Below are positions 1 through 9,758 of a DNA stretch of 64,000 nucleotides, in pieces; position 1 is the first letter of the stretch, and the number at the start of each line of letters is the position of its first letter. The notes beneath the pieces are model-generated. The model made no database searches. It was not told where the DNA came from and was given only the letters and a program-made list of their open reading frames with translations. Both the position numbers and the translations under genes were made by a program. Source of the stretch: JASLDZ01 sp038226305 (GTDB taxonomy: Bacteria > Pseudomonadota > Alphaproteobacteria > Caulobacterales > Caulobacteraceae); the NCBI GenBank assembly GCA_038226305.1, contig JBBRQN010000006.1, positions 62,001 through 126,000 on the forward strand. The letters run 5' to 3'.

Positions 1-721
1 AAATGAGGTGCGCGTAGATCTGCGGCAGGGCGCCGTTGTCCTGCAGCTCCTTCAGCTTGGCGGCGGGCAGTTCCGCGAGCTTGGTCTCCGACACCGCGAA
101 ATACTCCGACACCACGACGGGCGCGCCCGGGGTGCCGTCCACGTTCGGCGGGGAATAGTGGGTCTGCTTAGTCTCGAGAAGGTCGAGGTCAATGAGCAGC
201 TTCACGAACGACTCGGTGCGCTGGCGCTCGGTCTCGAACTCCTGGCAGAACTTCAGGGCGTTCTCGGTGTAGGCCGAGGCTTCGCCGTTCTCGAACAGGG
301 GGATCTGGCCACCCTCCTTCAGGAAGGGGGCCTTGGTGTCGATGCACACCACCAGGCGCTGCTGCGCCTCGTCGTTGGCCAGCACGAACGGATAGCGGCG
401 CACGAACGACGGCACGTAGGCGCCCATCTCCCAGGCGCCCTTTTCGTCGATGAACAGGTTCTCGTGTTCGCGCAGGGCCATCACGGCGAGGGGCTGGCGC
501 GCGTCGCCGGCGAAGATGATCGGGAAGGTCGCGGCACCGACGCCGAACTCCGAAACGTGCAGCGGGCAGGCGTTGGCCTTCTGGGCGAAGCCGTAGGGTG
601 CCTCCGTGGGCTCCAGCCCAAGCTTGCCGTGGGCTTCCTTGCTGAGAGGCTCAGGGGACACGTAAAGCAGGACGTTGCCGCTGATGGCGCCTTCGGGCGG
701 GGCGACGGGCGCAGTGGCCAT
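1..721 (-). CDS. SapC family protein (3' end cut by window edge)
   Basis: Read on the minus strand from ATG at 721, the frame stays open to the left edge (240 codons) and begins MATAPVAPPEGAISGNVLLY. The body has the pattern of the SapC family (PF07277): an early HVSEFGVGAATFPIIF block, then VMALREHENLFIDEKGAWEMG and RRYPFVLANDE. Family members are about 240-250 residues, so only a few C-terminal residues and the stop are missing. SapC takes its name from an S-layer-associated protein of Campylobacter; its biochemical role in alphaproteobacteria is not established, and there is no signal peptide here. It is divergent from the thioesterase with about 180 bp between them. Confidence 0.85.
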   Translation of the reverse strand, partial: MATAPVAPPEGAISGNVLLYVSPEPLSKEAHGKLGLEPTEAPYGFAQKANACPLHVSEFGVGAATFPIIFAGDARQPLAVMALREHENLFIDEKGAWEMGAYVPSFVRRYPFVLANDEAQQRLVVCIDTKAPFLKEGGQIPLFENGEASAYTENALKFCQEFETERQRTESFVKLLIDLDLLETKQTHYSPPNVDGTPGAPVVVSEYFAVSETKLAELPAAKLKELQDNGALPQIYAHLI

Positions 722-899
722 GACGGGTGGTCTCTTCTTGCAAGCTGGATCGGGCGCGAGGGCGCGGGGTCTAGCCCACGCGGGGGACTTGGGCAAACGG
801 GGCCGTGCGCAGGGTCGCGTGACATGCGGACGCGGCGCGGGCATCCATGCCCCGCACGCCGCCCCTGCCCGCCCCGCCCGCGCCCCCTTCGGAGACCCC

Positions 900-1847
900 A
901 TGACCGCACCTGAACCCAACGGCGGCGTAGAGGTGTGGCGCGGCGGGGTGAACACCTGGGAATGCGACGAGATGGGGCACATGAACGTGCGCTTCTACGT
1001 CCAGCGGGCGCAGGAGGCCCTGGCCGGGCTGGCCCTGCGCCTCGGCATGCCGCACGCCTTCGCCGCGGATGCGCACTCCACCCTGCGCCTGCGGCGGCAT
1101 CACATCCGCTTCCTGGCCGAGGCCACCGCGGGTGCGCCCCTGCACATGCAGGGCGGCGTGGTGGAGATGGGCGACGACACGGCAGACCTCGTTTTCGTCC
1201 TGATGCACGGCGACGGCCGCCCCTGCGCCAGCTTTCGCACCCGTGTGCAGCACGCCACCCCCGACGGCCGGCCCTTCCCCTGGCCGGAGCGGGCGCGCCT
1301 GGCCGCGCAGGCCCTGCGGTGGGAGCCCCCTGCCGTTGCCCAGCCCCGCAGCGTCACCACCGGGGAGGTCTTCCACGCCGATGCCAGCCTCGAGCGCGCC
1401 GATGCGCTGAAGCTCACCTGCATCGCCCGGGGGGTGGTGGAGCCCGCGGCCTGTGACGCCCGCTCGCGGATGAACCCGTCGGAGTTCATCGGCCGGGTTT
1501 CGGACGGGATCGGCGTGCTCTTGGCCGGCGTGCGGCAGACCGTGCAGGACGCCGCGACAGAGCGCCCCGAGCGCCTCGGCGGCGCGGTGCTGGAGTATCG
1601 CCTCGACTACCTGCGACAGCCTCGCCTGGGCGACCACGTTGAGGTGCGCTCCGGCATCGCCGAGATCACCGACCGCTATCAGCGCATGGCGCACTGGTCG
1701 CTGGACCCTGTCAGCGGCAAGCCCTGGGCGGTGTCGGAGGCGGTCGCGATCAACTTCGACCTCGACCGCCGCAAGGTCGTGCCCATCGCGCAGGCCGCCC
1801 GCGACGCCCTCGCCCACCGGATCACGCCGGAACTGCTGGCGGGATGA
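900..1847 (+). CDS. double-hotdog acyl-CoA/ACP thioesterase family protein
   Basis: A 315-residue cytoplasmic protein with two hotdog halves. The first (about residues 8-130) carries WECDEMGHMNVRFYV, the typical 4HBT entry with a catalytic-type Asp/Glu, followed by HHIRFLAEA. The second (about 170-300) has EYRLDYLRQPRLGDHVEVRSG. Members hydrolyse acyl thioesters; the substrate cannot be read from sequence. ATG at 900 was chosen because the hotdog fold starts just after it and the open frame further upstream is low-complexity Ala/Pro/Arg. It stands alone, divergent from the SapC gene. Confidence 0.8.
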   Translation: MTAPEPNGGVEVWRGGVNTWECDEMGHMNVRFYVQRAQEALAGLALRLGMPHAFAADAHSTLRLRRHHIRFLAEATAGAPLHMQGGVVEMGDDTADLVFVLMHGDGRPCASFRTRVQHATPDGRPFPWPERARLAAQALRWEPPAVAQPRSVTTGEVFHADASLERADALKLTCIARGVVEPAACDARSRMNPSEFIGRVSDGIGVLLAGVRQTVQDAATERPERLGGAVLEYRLDYLRQPRLGDHVEVRSGIAEITDRYQRMAHWSLDPVSGKPWAVSEAVAINFDLDRRKVVPIAQAARDALAHRITPELLAG

Positions 1848-1925
1848 TTAGGTCTTTTCCGAAATAGCCCTTGCGCTGCCCGGCCAGCGGCGTATTTAGG
1901 TCACTGTCTAACTAACCGCTGGCCG

Positions 1926-2249
1926 ATGTCCAACGTCCTGAAAGCCCTCGCCGACCCGACCCGCCGCCGCATCCTGCAGCTCCTGCGGGAGCGGGAGATG
2001 AGCGCGGGGGAGCTGGCGTCGCACTTCGATCTCACCAAACCCACGCTCTCCGGCCACTTCGCCGTCCTGAAGGAGGCGGGGCTGGTGGACGTGGAGCGGC
2101 AGGGCACGACCCTGATCCACCGCCTTAACACCTCCGTTCTGGAGGACGCGCTGACCGCCCTGATGGACGGCTTCGGCCTCAATCGCGCCGCTGCGACATC
2201 CCCCGCGGAAACCCCGGCCCCGGTCGCTCTTGAAGGAGAGCCGTCATGA
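1926..2249 (+). CDS. ArsR/SdpR-family autorepressor
   Basis: A 107-residue winged-helix repressor: MSNVLKALADPTRRRILQLL at the N-terminus, recognition helix in LTKPTLSGHFAVLKEAGLV, wing in VERQGTTLIHRLN. The metal-binding Cys motif of classical ArsR proteins is absent, as in the SdpR subfamily. It overlaps the next gene by 4 nt (ATGA), so the two are translationally coupled. In Bacillus, SdpR represses its own operon and is sequestered by SdpI; the same arrangement is inferred here. The last 20 residues are a low-complexity Ala/Pro tail. Confidence 0.88.
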   Translation: MSNVLKALADPTRRRILQLLREREMSAGELASHFDLTKPTLSGHFAVLKEAGLVDVERQGTTLIHRLNTSVLEDALTALMDGFGLNRAAATSPAETPAPVALEGEPS

Positions 2250-2902
2250 CCCTCACCCGTCCGCTCCTGCTTTCAGGCACCGTCGTCGCAGCCATGTCGG
2301 CGGCCTCCGCATGGGCCGCCACCCGGGTGGGAGACAGGCTCCTGCCGGTGCACTTCGGCCTGAACGGGCCTGACAACTATCAGCCCGCCGCGGTGGCCCT
2401 TTGGACGTTTCCTGCGCTGGCGGTGGCGGTCACGGCCCTCTTCGCCGCCCTGCCGGCGCTGATGCGCAGGACCGGCCGCCTGGAACGGTCGCAGGGGGCC
2501 TATCAGACGGTGTGGCTCACCGTGCTCATGGTGCTGGCGCTGACGGAGGCCTCCGTCATCGCGGCCGCGCTGGGGGCCGTCCCTGATCCGCAGCGTCTCG
2601 TGATGGGCGGCGTGGGTGCGCTTCTAATCGTGATGGGCAACCTGATGGGCAAGATCCGCTACAACTTCGTCTTCGGCGTGCGCACCCCGTGGACGCTGGC
2701 GAACGAGCGCGTTTGGGACAAGACGCACCGCTTCATCGGCCCGTGGTTCATGGCGTGGGGCGCCACGGTGCTGGCCGCGACGCTGCTCGCCCCCGGTAAC
2801 AGGGAAGTGCTGCGCTATGCCCTGATCGGCGGCGGCGGGCTGACTGTGGCCCTGGCCTTCATCTACTCCTACCTCGCCGCCCGCCGCCTCGACGAGGCCT
2901 AG
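2246..2902 (+). CDS. SdpI family membrane protein
   Basis: A 218-residue integral membrane protein with six predicted transmembrane segments. The N-terminal half has a DUF1648-like HFGLNGPDNY turn; the C-terminal half holds the SdpI signature GNLMGKIRYNFVFGVRTPWT followed by ERVWDKTHRFIG. Bacillus SdpI gives immunity to the SdpC toxin and signals to SdpR. Here it follows an SdpR-like gene with a 4-nt overlap but no toxin gene is adjacent. Its stop shares a CTAG with the stop of the convergent protease. Confidence 0.87.
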   Translation: MTLTRPLLLSGTVVAAMSAASAWAATRVGDRLLPVHFGLNGPDNYQPAAVALWTFPALAVAVTALFAALPALMRRTGRLERSQGAYQTVWLTVLMVLALTEASVIAAALGAVPDPQRLVMGGVGALLIVMGNLMGKIRYNFVFGVRTPWTLANERVWDKTHRFIGPWFMAWGATVLAATLLAPGNREVLRYALIGGGGLTVALAFIYSYLAARRLDEA

Positions 2903-3879
2903 GGGGCCGCCGGCGGCGCAGCGGGCGCTTGCGGCTTGGTCGAAAGGTCGAACACCGGGCCCCCAGCGTAGGTGAAGTAGAGCCGGTGCTGGCTGTTGGA
3001 CACCAGAACGCGGTGCGAGCGGAAGAAGTCTGCCCCGAGGAGCATGTCCGGCATGTCGATCCCGGCCACGCCTCCTCCGCCGATGCGCATGCGGGTGTGC
3101 TTCACCTGCTCCCCGCCCAGTTCGAAGCTGTCCACCGGGGCGATCCAGGTCTGCAGCGGGCGCCCGTCGAGGCCGCCCGACAAGCCGGCCGCAACCACCC
3201 CCGGCCCGTCGGGCCGAAGGCCCGCCCGCGCCGCGCTTTGAAGGGTCATCACCGAGGTCGTGGCACCGGTGTCGAAAAGAACGCGGATGCGAACGCCGTT
3301 CACCCGGGCGCTGGCGATCACGAAGGCGGAGCCGGGGTTCTGGGGCTCGAGTTCCAGCACCGAGACGCCCTTGTCGCCCGCCCAGTAGGCCAGGTTGGCC
3401 TGCTCGCAGCCCTTGGGCTTGAACAGGCGCACCACGCCCGCCTGGAAGTCGAACTCCTGATCGGCAATGTGCAGAATGTTCTGGCCGAGCAGGCCGGACG
3501 ACCCTTTGTCCCCGCCGTCCCCGCCCACGATGAAGTCGACATCGGGGATCGGCGTGGTGCCCAGGGTGAACACCTTCACCGTGGCCAGCTTGACCTCGAC
3601 AGCCCCGCCGACGCCGAAGACCCGAAGGTTCGAGGGCAGCGGGCTCAGCGTCAGGCCGTAGCGGGCGGCGCTCCTGCGGAAAAGCGTGCTGGTCCAGGCG
3701 CCGGTATCGAGCAGCAGCTGCGTATCCTGGCCATCGATCCTGGCGGCGACGAGAGGCTGCAGGCCCTTCAGGCTGACCGGGAGCTCGGCCCAGCGGCGCA
3801 GGTCGCATCCCGCCTGCGCCTGGGTGCCCAGCGCCACCGAGAGGGCGAGGGTCAGGCCCGCCAATACTGAACGCTTCAA
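2899..3879 (-). CDS. secreted protein with two retropepsin-like aspartic protease domains
   Basis: The protein has a Sec signal (MKRSVLAGLTLALSVALGTQ..AQA) and then two retropepsin-like repeats, each with an Asp-Thr-Gly catalytic motif: LLLDTGA near residue 58 and VLFDTGA near residue 203, with LLGQN and LLGADFF as the matching flap/strand ends. Two DTG motifs in one chain would form an intramolecular version of the retropepsin dimer. The start is a TTG at 3879: GGAGG lies 8 nt before it, whereas the TTG six codons upstream (3897) overlaps that ribosome site. Substrate unknown; likely periplasmic. Confidence 0.8.
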   Translation of the reverse strand: MKRSVLAGLTLALSVALGTQAQAGCDLRRWAELPVSLKGLQPLVAARIDGQDTQLLLDTGAWTSTLFRRSAARYGLTLSPLPSNLRVFGVGGAVEVKLATVKVFTLGTTPIPDVDFIVGGDGGDKGSSGLLGQNILHIADQEFDFQAGVVRLFKPKGCEQANLAYWAGDKGVSVLELEPQNPGSAFVIASARVNGVRIRVLFDTGATTSVMTLQSAARAGLRPDGPGVVAAGLSGGLDGRPLQTWIAPVDSFELGGEQVKHTRMRIGGGGVAGIDMPDMLLGADFFRSHRVLVSNSQHRLYFTYAGGPVFDLSTKPQAPAAPPAAP

Positions 3880-3974
3880 GGCCCCCGCCTCCCTCAAGGG
3901 TGGCGGTCTCGTGCCGCTCTACCCGGCTGGGATGTAACGCCCGCTGAACGGCGCGGGCAAGCTGTGCGCGAGCG

Positions 3975-4496
3975 TCAGCGGCGGCCGCCGTAGTGCGAGC
4001 TGCTGACCGAGAGGCCCACCACCGCATCGCCCACCGGTGCGACCACGGTGGCCGACACGTCGCGATAGCCGCCCGTTCCGATCCCGGCCGACACCACCCC
4101 GTGGATCTGCCGGTCAGGGGTGCAGCCCGCTCGGGCGACGACCTGATCGGCGATGCTGGGACCGCGGGGATAGGCCCTCCCATCGGCACCCTCGCCAAAG
4201 CCCCGGCGCGACAGCGGGCCGGCATAGTCGGGCGGGGTGCGGTCCAGCGGGTAGCGGGCGTCGAAGGTGCCGTCGCGCACGCGCAGCGCTTCCGGTCGGC
4301 AGGGGTCGCCGCCGCCGGGGCCGTCCAGCGCGACGGAGTCGGCCGAGCCTGAGGAGGCGGCCTTCAGATAGGCGTCGATCGCAGCATCTGATTGAGCGCG
4401 CCCCGAAGCGGTGGCTACCGGGGCCACCGTCTGCGCCGCGGCGGCTGCGCCGGTGAGCAGGACGAGGACGGCGGCGAGGGGCAGGCGGAACGTCAT
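3975..4496 (-). CDS. secreted protein of unknown function
   Basis: A 173-residue protein with a clear signal peptide (MTFRLPLAAVLVLLTGAAAAAQ). The mature part is Gly/Asp/Arg-rich, has two cysteines (in GDPCRPEAL and RAGCTPDRQI) and ends with alternating hydrophobic strands (VSATVVAPVGDAVVGLSVSSSHYGG). I do not recognise the family. It lies alone between the protease gene and the small winged-helix regulator, all on the minus strand. Confidence 0.6.
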   Translation of the reverse strand: MTFRLPLAAVLVLLTGAAAAAQTVAPVATASGRAQSDAAIDAYLKAASSGSADSVALDGPGGGDPCRPEALRVRDGTFDARYPLDRTPPDYAGPLSRRGFGEGADGRAYPRGPSIADQVVARAGCTPDRQIHGVVSAGIGTGGYRDVSATVVAPVGDAVVGLSVSSSHYGGRR

Positions 4497-4551
4497 CCGG
4501 CCAACCTGAGCGTCAATCGCGGCGCAGGAAAGGCACCACCCTTCAGGAACG

Positions 4552-4869
4552 TCACTCCGCCGCCACCGGCAGGGAGGCCATCCCCGCCAGGGCCTGCAGC
4601 GCCTTCACATGCGCCGAGAAGGCGCGGCGACCGGCACCGGTGATCGAGAGCCAGGTGCGCTGTCGCCCCCCGGTCGTCGCCTTGCGCAGCCGCACGTAGC
4701 CCGCTTCCGACAGGGCGGAGAGATGCTTGGAAAGCACCGAGTCCGACACTCCCACCGCATCCCGAACCACGGCGAACTCGGCCTCGCTCACCGCCGCCAG
4801 CACGCCGGCGATCTGCAGGCGGGCGGGGGCGTGGATGACGGGATCGAGCGCGGGCGCAGGACCGCTCAA
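4552..4869 (-). CDS. winged-helix transcriptional regulator (MarR/ArsR-like, HTH_34 type)
   Basis: A 105-residue DNA-binding protein. The core is APARLQIAGVLAAVSEAEFA, a recognition helix in GVSDSVLSKHLSALSEAGYV and a wing in KATTGGRQRTWLSITGAGRRAF. The start taken is a TTG whose last two bases form part of the stop TGA of the upstream gene (TTGA overlap), so it is coupled to the two membrane protein genes. It most plausibly binds the three palindromes in front of this operon (5780-5850) and controls it, an inference from position. Confidence 0.78.
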   Translation of the reverse strand: MSGPAPALDPVIHAPARLQIAGVLAAVSEAEFAVVRDAVGVSDSVLSKHLSALSEAGYVRLRKATTGGRQRTWLSITGAGRRAFSAHVKALQALAGMASLPVAAE

Positions 4870-5321
4870 AGGGCGAGCTCCCGCCGGTAGACCTGCATCC
4901 AGCGGCGGCTGGCGTACCAGGCCAGGGGAAACAGGATGGCCGCCCCGATCAGGGGAGCGACCCACAGTCCCCGCTCGCTCTTGAGGAACCAGGTGGTGGT
5001 GTAGATCGCCATGTAGACGGCGAAGATCGCCGCGGAGACGCCTCGCGTGGCCCCCGCCCGCCAGCCGTTAATGAACACGCCCTTGCGCGCCCTCTGCACC
5101 ACGAACATCGCGATGAGGCCGACGAAGAGCACGGCCAGCAGGGCGAAGAAGACCCGCGTGGGCGCCGCCTGGGCCGCCACCACGCCGCTGATCAAGGTGG
5201 CGAAGAGGGCATGGCGCCACGGCGGGCAGGCGTTGGCATCGGCGATCCGTGTGCGGCTTTCGCGCACCGCGGCCAGGGTCGCTGCGGCGTCCATCGGCTC
5301 CCGGTCGATCTGGGCGGTCAC
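4866..5321 (-). CDS. small membrane protein, paralogue of its upstream neighbour
   Basis: A 151-residue protein with four predicted membrane segments: a short cytoplasmic N-terminus (AAVRESRTRIADANACPPWRH), two segments, a basic turn ARKGVFINGWRAG, two further segments and a basic end (YRRELAL). It starts at a GTG overlapping the previous stop (GTGA) with GGAG 8 nt before. The turn and the end match its upstream neighbour (RRGVFVNGWRKG, YRREMEQRL), so the pair is a tandem duplication. Function unknown; part of a three-gene operon with the winged-helix regulator. Confidence 0.72.
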   Translation of the reverse strand: MTAQIDREPMDAAATLAAVRESRTRIADANACPPWRHALFATLISGVVAAQAAPTRVFFALLAVLFVGLIAMFVVQRARKGVFINGWRAGATRGVSAAIFAVYMAIYTTTWFLKSERGLWVAPLIGAAILFPLAWYASRRWMQVYRRELAL

Positions 5322-5767
5322 AGGCGTTGCTCCATTTCCCGGCGATAGATGTGTTCCCAGAGCTTCGAGGCGATCAGGCCCACCGGGAAAAGGGCGACGC
5401 CCATGACCACGGGGGCGAACGTCAGGCCCCGGTCGCGGCTGAGCCACAGGCCGAACAGCCCGGCTGCCGTGGCCAGCAGGGCGCAGGTGAAGGCGATCCA
5501 CTGCGTGCGGCCCTTGCGCCAGCCGTTGACGAACACGCCCCGGCGGCGGTCCTGCGCCACCACCGCAGCGGCCCCCAGCGCCACGAAGGCGTCGCCGATC
5601 ACATTGAACGGCAGCGGCAGGCCCTGCACCGCGGTGAGCACGCTCAAGAGACCGGCGAAGGCCGCGTGACGGCTCCACGGCCAGCGCCCGTAGCCCGCCG
5701 CCAGCCGGCTCCTCGACGCCGACAGGTCGGCCAGGGCCGCCTGCGCTTCCGGGGGATCGATGCTCAT
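5318..5767 (-). CDS. small membrane protein, first gene of regulator operon
   Basis: A 149-residue protein with four predicted membrane segments, paralogous to the following gene (shared RRGVFVNGWRKG turn and YRRE end). ATG at 5767 is chosen over the TTG seven codons upstream because that one lies inside the first palindrome of the operator region. Downstream genes are coupled by 4-nt and TTGA overlaps. Such membrane protein plus small winged-helix regulator operons resemble sensors or autoregulated envelope-stress modules, but no function can be read from the sequence. Confidence 0.72.
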   Translation of the reverse strand: MSIDPPEAQAALADLSASRSRLAAGYGRWPWSRHAAFAGLLSVLTAVQGLPLPFNVIGDAFVALGAAAVVAQDRRRGVFVNGWRKGRTQWIAFTCALLATAAGLFGLWLSRDRGLTFAPVVMGVALFPVGLIASKLWEHIYRREMEQRL

Positions 5768-5779
5768 GACGCCGCCTCT

Positions 5780-5850
5780 ACTTTCCAACGTGGAAAGCGA
5801 TACACCCCACTTTCCATTTCGGCAAGTGAAAACTTTCCGGTTTGGAAAGT
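5780..5850. promoter_or_regulatory. three palindromic operator-like sites
   Basis: Three 19-bp sites with the form ACTTTCC-N5-GGAAAGT: 5780-5798 (ACTTTCC AACGT GGAAAGC), 5809-5827 (ACTTTCC ATTTC GGCAAGT) and 5832-5850 (ACTTTCC GGTTT GGAAAGT, perfect). Their centres are 29 and 23 bp apart. They lie between the divergent membrane protein operon and the thiC riboswitch. A dimeric winged-helix protein would fit such sites, and the regulator gene at 4552-4869 is the obvious candidate. Binding itself is inferred. Confidence 0.72.
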
Positions 5851-5877
5851 GGTCGTTCGCGGCCTAGGGTGTTTTCG

Positions 5878-5967
5878 TTCTCCGGGGAGCCCCTGACAGG
5901 GGCTGAGACACCGCTCGCAGCGGGAACCCGCCGAACCTGATCCGGGTCATGCCGGCGAAGGGAGAGA
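5878..5967 (+). promoter_or_regulatory. TPP riboswitch (THI element)
   Basis: The sequence has the conserved TPP aptamer blocks in order: GGGGAGCC near 5884, GGGCTGAGA near 5900, then GAACCTGATCCGGGTCATGC from 5934 and CGAAGGGAGA to about 5965, with a closing helix between TTCTCC (5878-5883) and GGAGAG. It lies about 75 nt before thiC on the same strand, the usual place. Binding thiamine pyrophosphate is expected to shut off thiC expression, in alphaproteobacteria often at translation. Confidence 0.95.
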
Positions 5968-6040
5968 CGCACCCGCACCCTCGACGCGGGAGTTCCGCCC
6001 GCGCCGCGCGTGGCCCGCCCTTCCGCGGAGCCTGCCGACC

Positions 6041-7897
<1,857 letters not shown>

Positions 7898-7909
7898 TGA
7901 ATAACGCTA

Positions 7910-9178
7910 CTATTCAGGCGGCTTGACTCGGCGCCGCCTCTCCACCTTCGAGGCTAGCCCGGCGGGATTTTCCGGCGGTTTTTCTGTCTCCGTGCCCGAA
8001 ACGTCGTCTGAGAAAATACGCGGTGGAGTGGGATTTTGTTCTTTGGCAACGATTTGCATATGAGGCGGTCGATCTCTCCGCCTTGAGGCTTGAACATCGC
8101 TAAACTGGTCTACTCTGTATCTCACCATCGGAAGCGACGTCTGCGCCTCTGCAACCGCCGAAAAGATTGCCTCCTTCGTTCTTTCTGAGAGGGTCTTGAA
8201 TTGTACCCATTCGAGAGCAAGGCGACCTATCACACGCGGAGAAAATCTAACCTCAAAGAAGGTTCCGTCCTCTAGTATTAGATACGTTGAATATATTTCA
8301 TTTGAGGATGCCTCTTCTATTCCTGCAATTCCGACCTTAAGCATTAGGTCGTCAAACGATCCTTCGAACTTTAGTATCTTCTTGACATCTATTCTTGCCG
8401 TAAAGCCATATAAAATATCGACGAGCCTGCGATATCGAATGGTCCCACTAGCCACTTCGCGCGCGTCTGGAGATTCAATCGACTGAAGAATTACTGTCTT
8501 TAAGCCTTCAATTTGCTCAATAACGATATCCGCCCGCCTCTGTTCCGTCCCCTTATCTCTTTGCTCACGTAGCAGTTGCTGAAATAACAATGACCATTGC
8601 TTTAGCAAATGGTCCTCGATTTCCCCAAATGAACGGTATGCTACTATCGCGTTGTTCGCGACCCTATGTGTAACAAAATCAATAAAGCCGAATATATATT
8701 TCGCAGTCGATGGTTTTTCTATAGACGGGAACGATATCTGACTGACTGCCGGATTTCCTCGGTTCGCAGAGTAAATGTGGTGCTCGGAATAAAGCTTATC
8801 GTTTACAAACGCAAATACGGGAATATCTAACTCGACGGCCTTGAGTACTTCAAGTTGAGTTATGGACAATTTCTCTTGTTCTGCAAGAATATCAACATTT
8901 GTTGAAGACGACATTATCTTGTCAAAGTCGATGTGCTTAAGGGCATCAGCGACCACCGTGCCGCCGAACCTTGATCCGATCATTAGGATCATTATATCCG
9001 AAGACGGTACTTCCTTGACACAGTTCGTGTGAGTATGATCTCTGGAATCATACAGCACATCTGCGTACTCACTCATGACGGGTTCGTATCCCATCCGAGT
9101 GAGGAAGTTTCTGAGCTGATCTCGGTGGGCACCAAGGTCAAAGCAGGTCGAGGAAACAAATACCCTTAGGCCAGCCAC
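7910..9178 (-). CDS. DUF4062 domain protein, AT-rich and probably acquired
   Basis: A 422-residue protein with an N-terminal DUF4062 domain (about residues 1-150): RVFVSSTCFDLGAHRDQL, GYEPVMSEYADVLY, then SSDIMILMIGSRFGG. The middle (about 190-250) is helical and charged; the rest is an unrecognised alpha/beta region with a Pro-rich, basic tail. DUF4062 is a TIR-like domain often fused to STAND ATPases; here it stands without one. GTG start at 9178 has GGAGGAG just before it. Its codons are much richer in A and T than all neighbours, pointing to recent transfer. A defence role is possible but unproven. Confidence 0.82.
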   Translation of the reverse strand: MAGLRVFVSSTCFDLGAHRDQLRNFLTRMGYEPVMSEYADVLYDSRDHTHTNCVKEVPSSDIMILMIGSRFGGTVVADALKHIDFDKIMSSSTNVDILAEQEKLSITQLEVLKAVELDIPVFAFVNDKLYSEHHIYSANRGNPAVSQISFPSIEKPSTAKYIFGFIDFVTHRVANNAIVAYRSFGEIEDHLLKQWSLLFQQLLREQRDKGTEQRRADIVIEQIEGLKTVILQSIESPDAREVASGTIRYRRLVDILYGFTARIDVKKILKFEGSFDDLMLKVGIAGIEEASSNEIYSTYLILEDGTFFEVRFSPRVIGRLALEWVQFKTLSERTKEAIFSAVAEAQTSLPMVRYRVDQFSDVQASRRRDRPPHMQIVAKEQNPTPPRIFSDDVSGTETEKPPENPAGLASKVERRRRVKPPE

Positions 9179-9201
9179 GGTGCTCCTCCATTTTTCCGGA
9201 C

Positions 9202-9229
9202 ATTATAAGTTTTTAGTCTCACTTTGAAA
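9202..9229 (-). promoter_or_regulatory. sigma70-type promoter of the DUF4062 gene
   Basis: On the minus strand TTTCAA (9229-9224) is followed after 16 bp by a perfect TATAAT (9207-9202), 24 nt before the GTG start of the DUF4062 gene. The exact TATAAT box is of the enteric type and unlike the Caulobacter-style elements elsewhere in the window, in keeping with foreign origin of the gene. The -35 box is weak (3 of 6). Confidence 0.55.
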
Positions 9230-9758
9230 TCCATTACAGAACACTTGAATGCGCACCCAGCGTGCGAAATAGCTTGCTACCGGTCGCGAGAAGGCCCGGG
9301 GGCAAATCAGTCAGTCCGGTTTGGCCTCGGTCCCATCCTCGCTCTCCGGATCGGAGCCCGCAAGGACTACAGGCAAGAGGCCCGTTGTTGCGGGTGCCGA
9401 GGCGAGCGCCGTTCTTGACCAGTCCGGCCCTGCGAGCCATTTTGGCCTTCAAGAGGTTAGGCTGGAGAGGTTCGCGCCGCCGAGGAGAGCGAGCGGGTCG
9501 AGGCGGCCGGGCGGCGCGGTCGCGGGCCGATAGCAGCGGGCGCTTTGGCTCCGCCGCTCAACACACGCTCCGGGAGTCCGAGCCCAGTGTTCGATGCAGG
9601 CCGCAGGCCATATCGAAAACCACCAGAGGACGCCCTGCGTCCCGACCATTTCGGTCAGCCGTCGGGTGGGGGGCGGGTCAAGGCCGTAGAGCAGAGCGTG
9701 CCTTGAGGCGGCCTCCAGCCGGTGGCGCTCCCGCCCAACAGTGACCCGCGCGCGCTCC

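Noticed and set aside
2624..4225. 533-codon minus-strand frame over SdpI and the retropepsin gene
   Set aside because: Out of frame with the retropepsin, which has signal peptide and two DTG motifs; Arg/Gly-rich noise.
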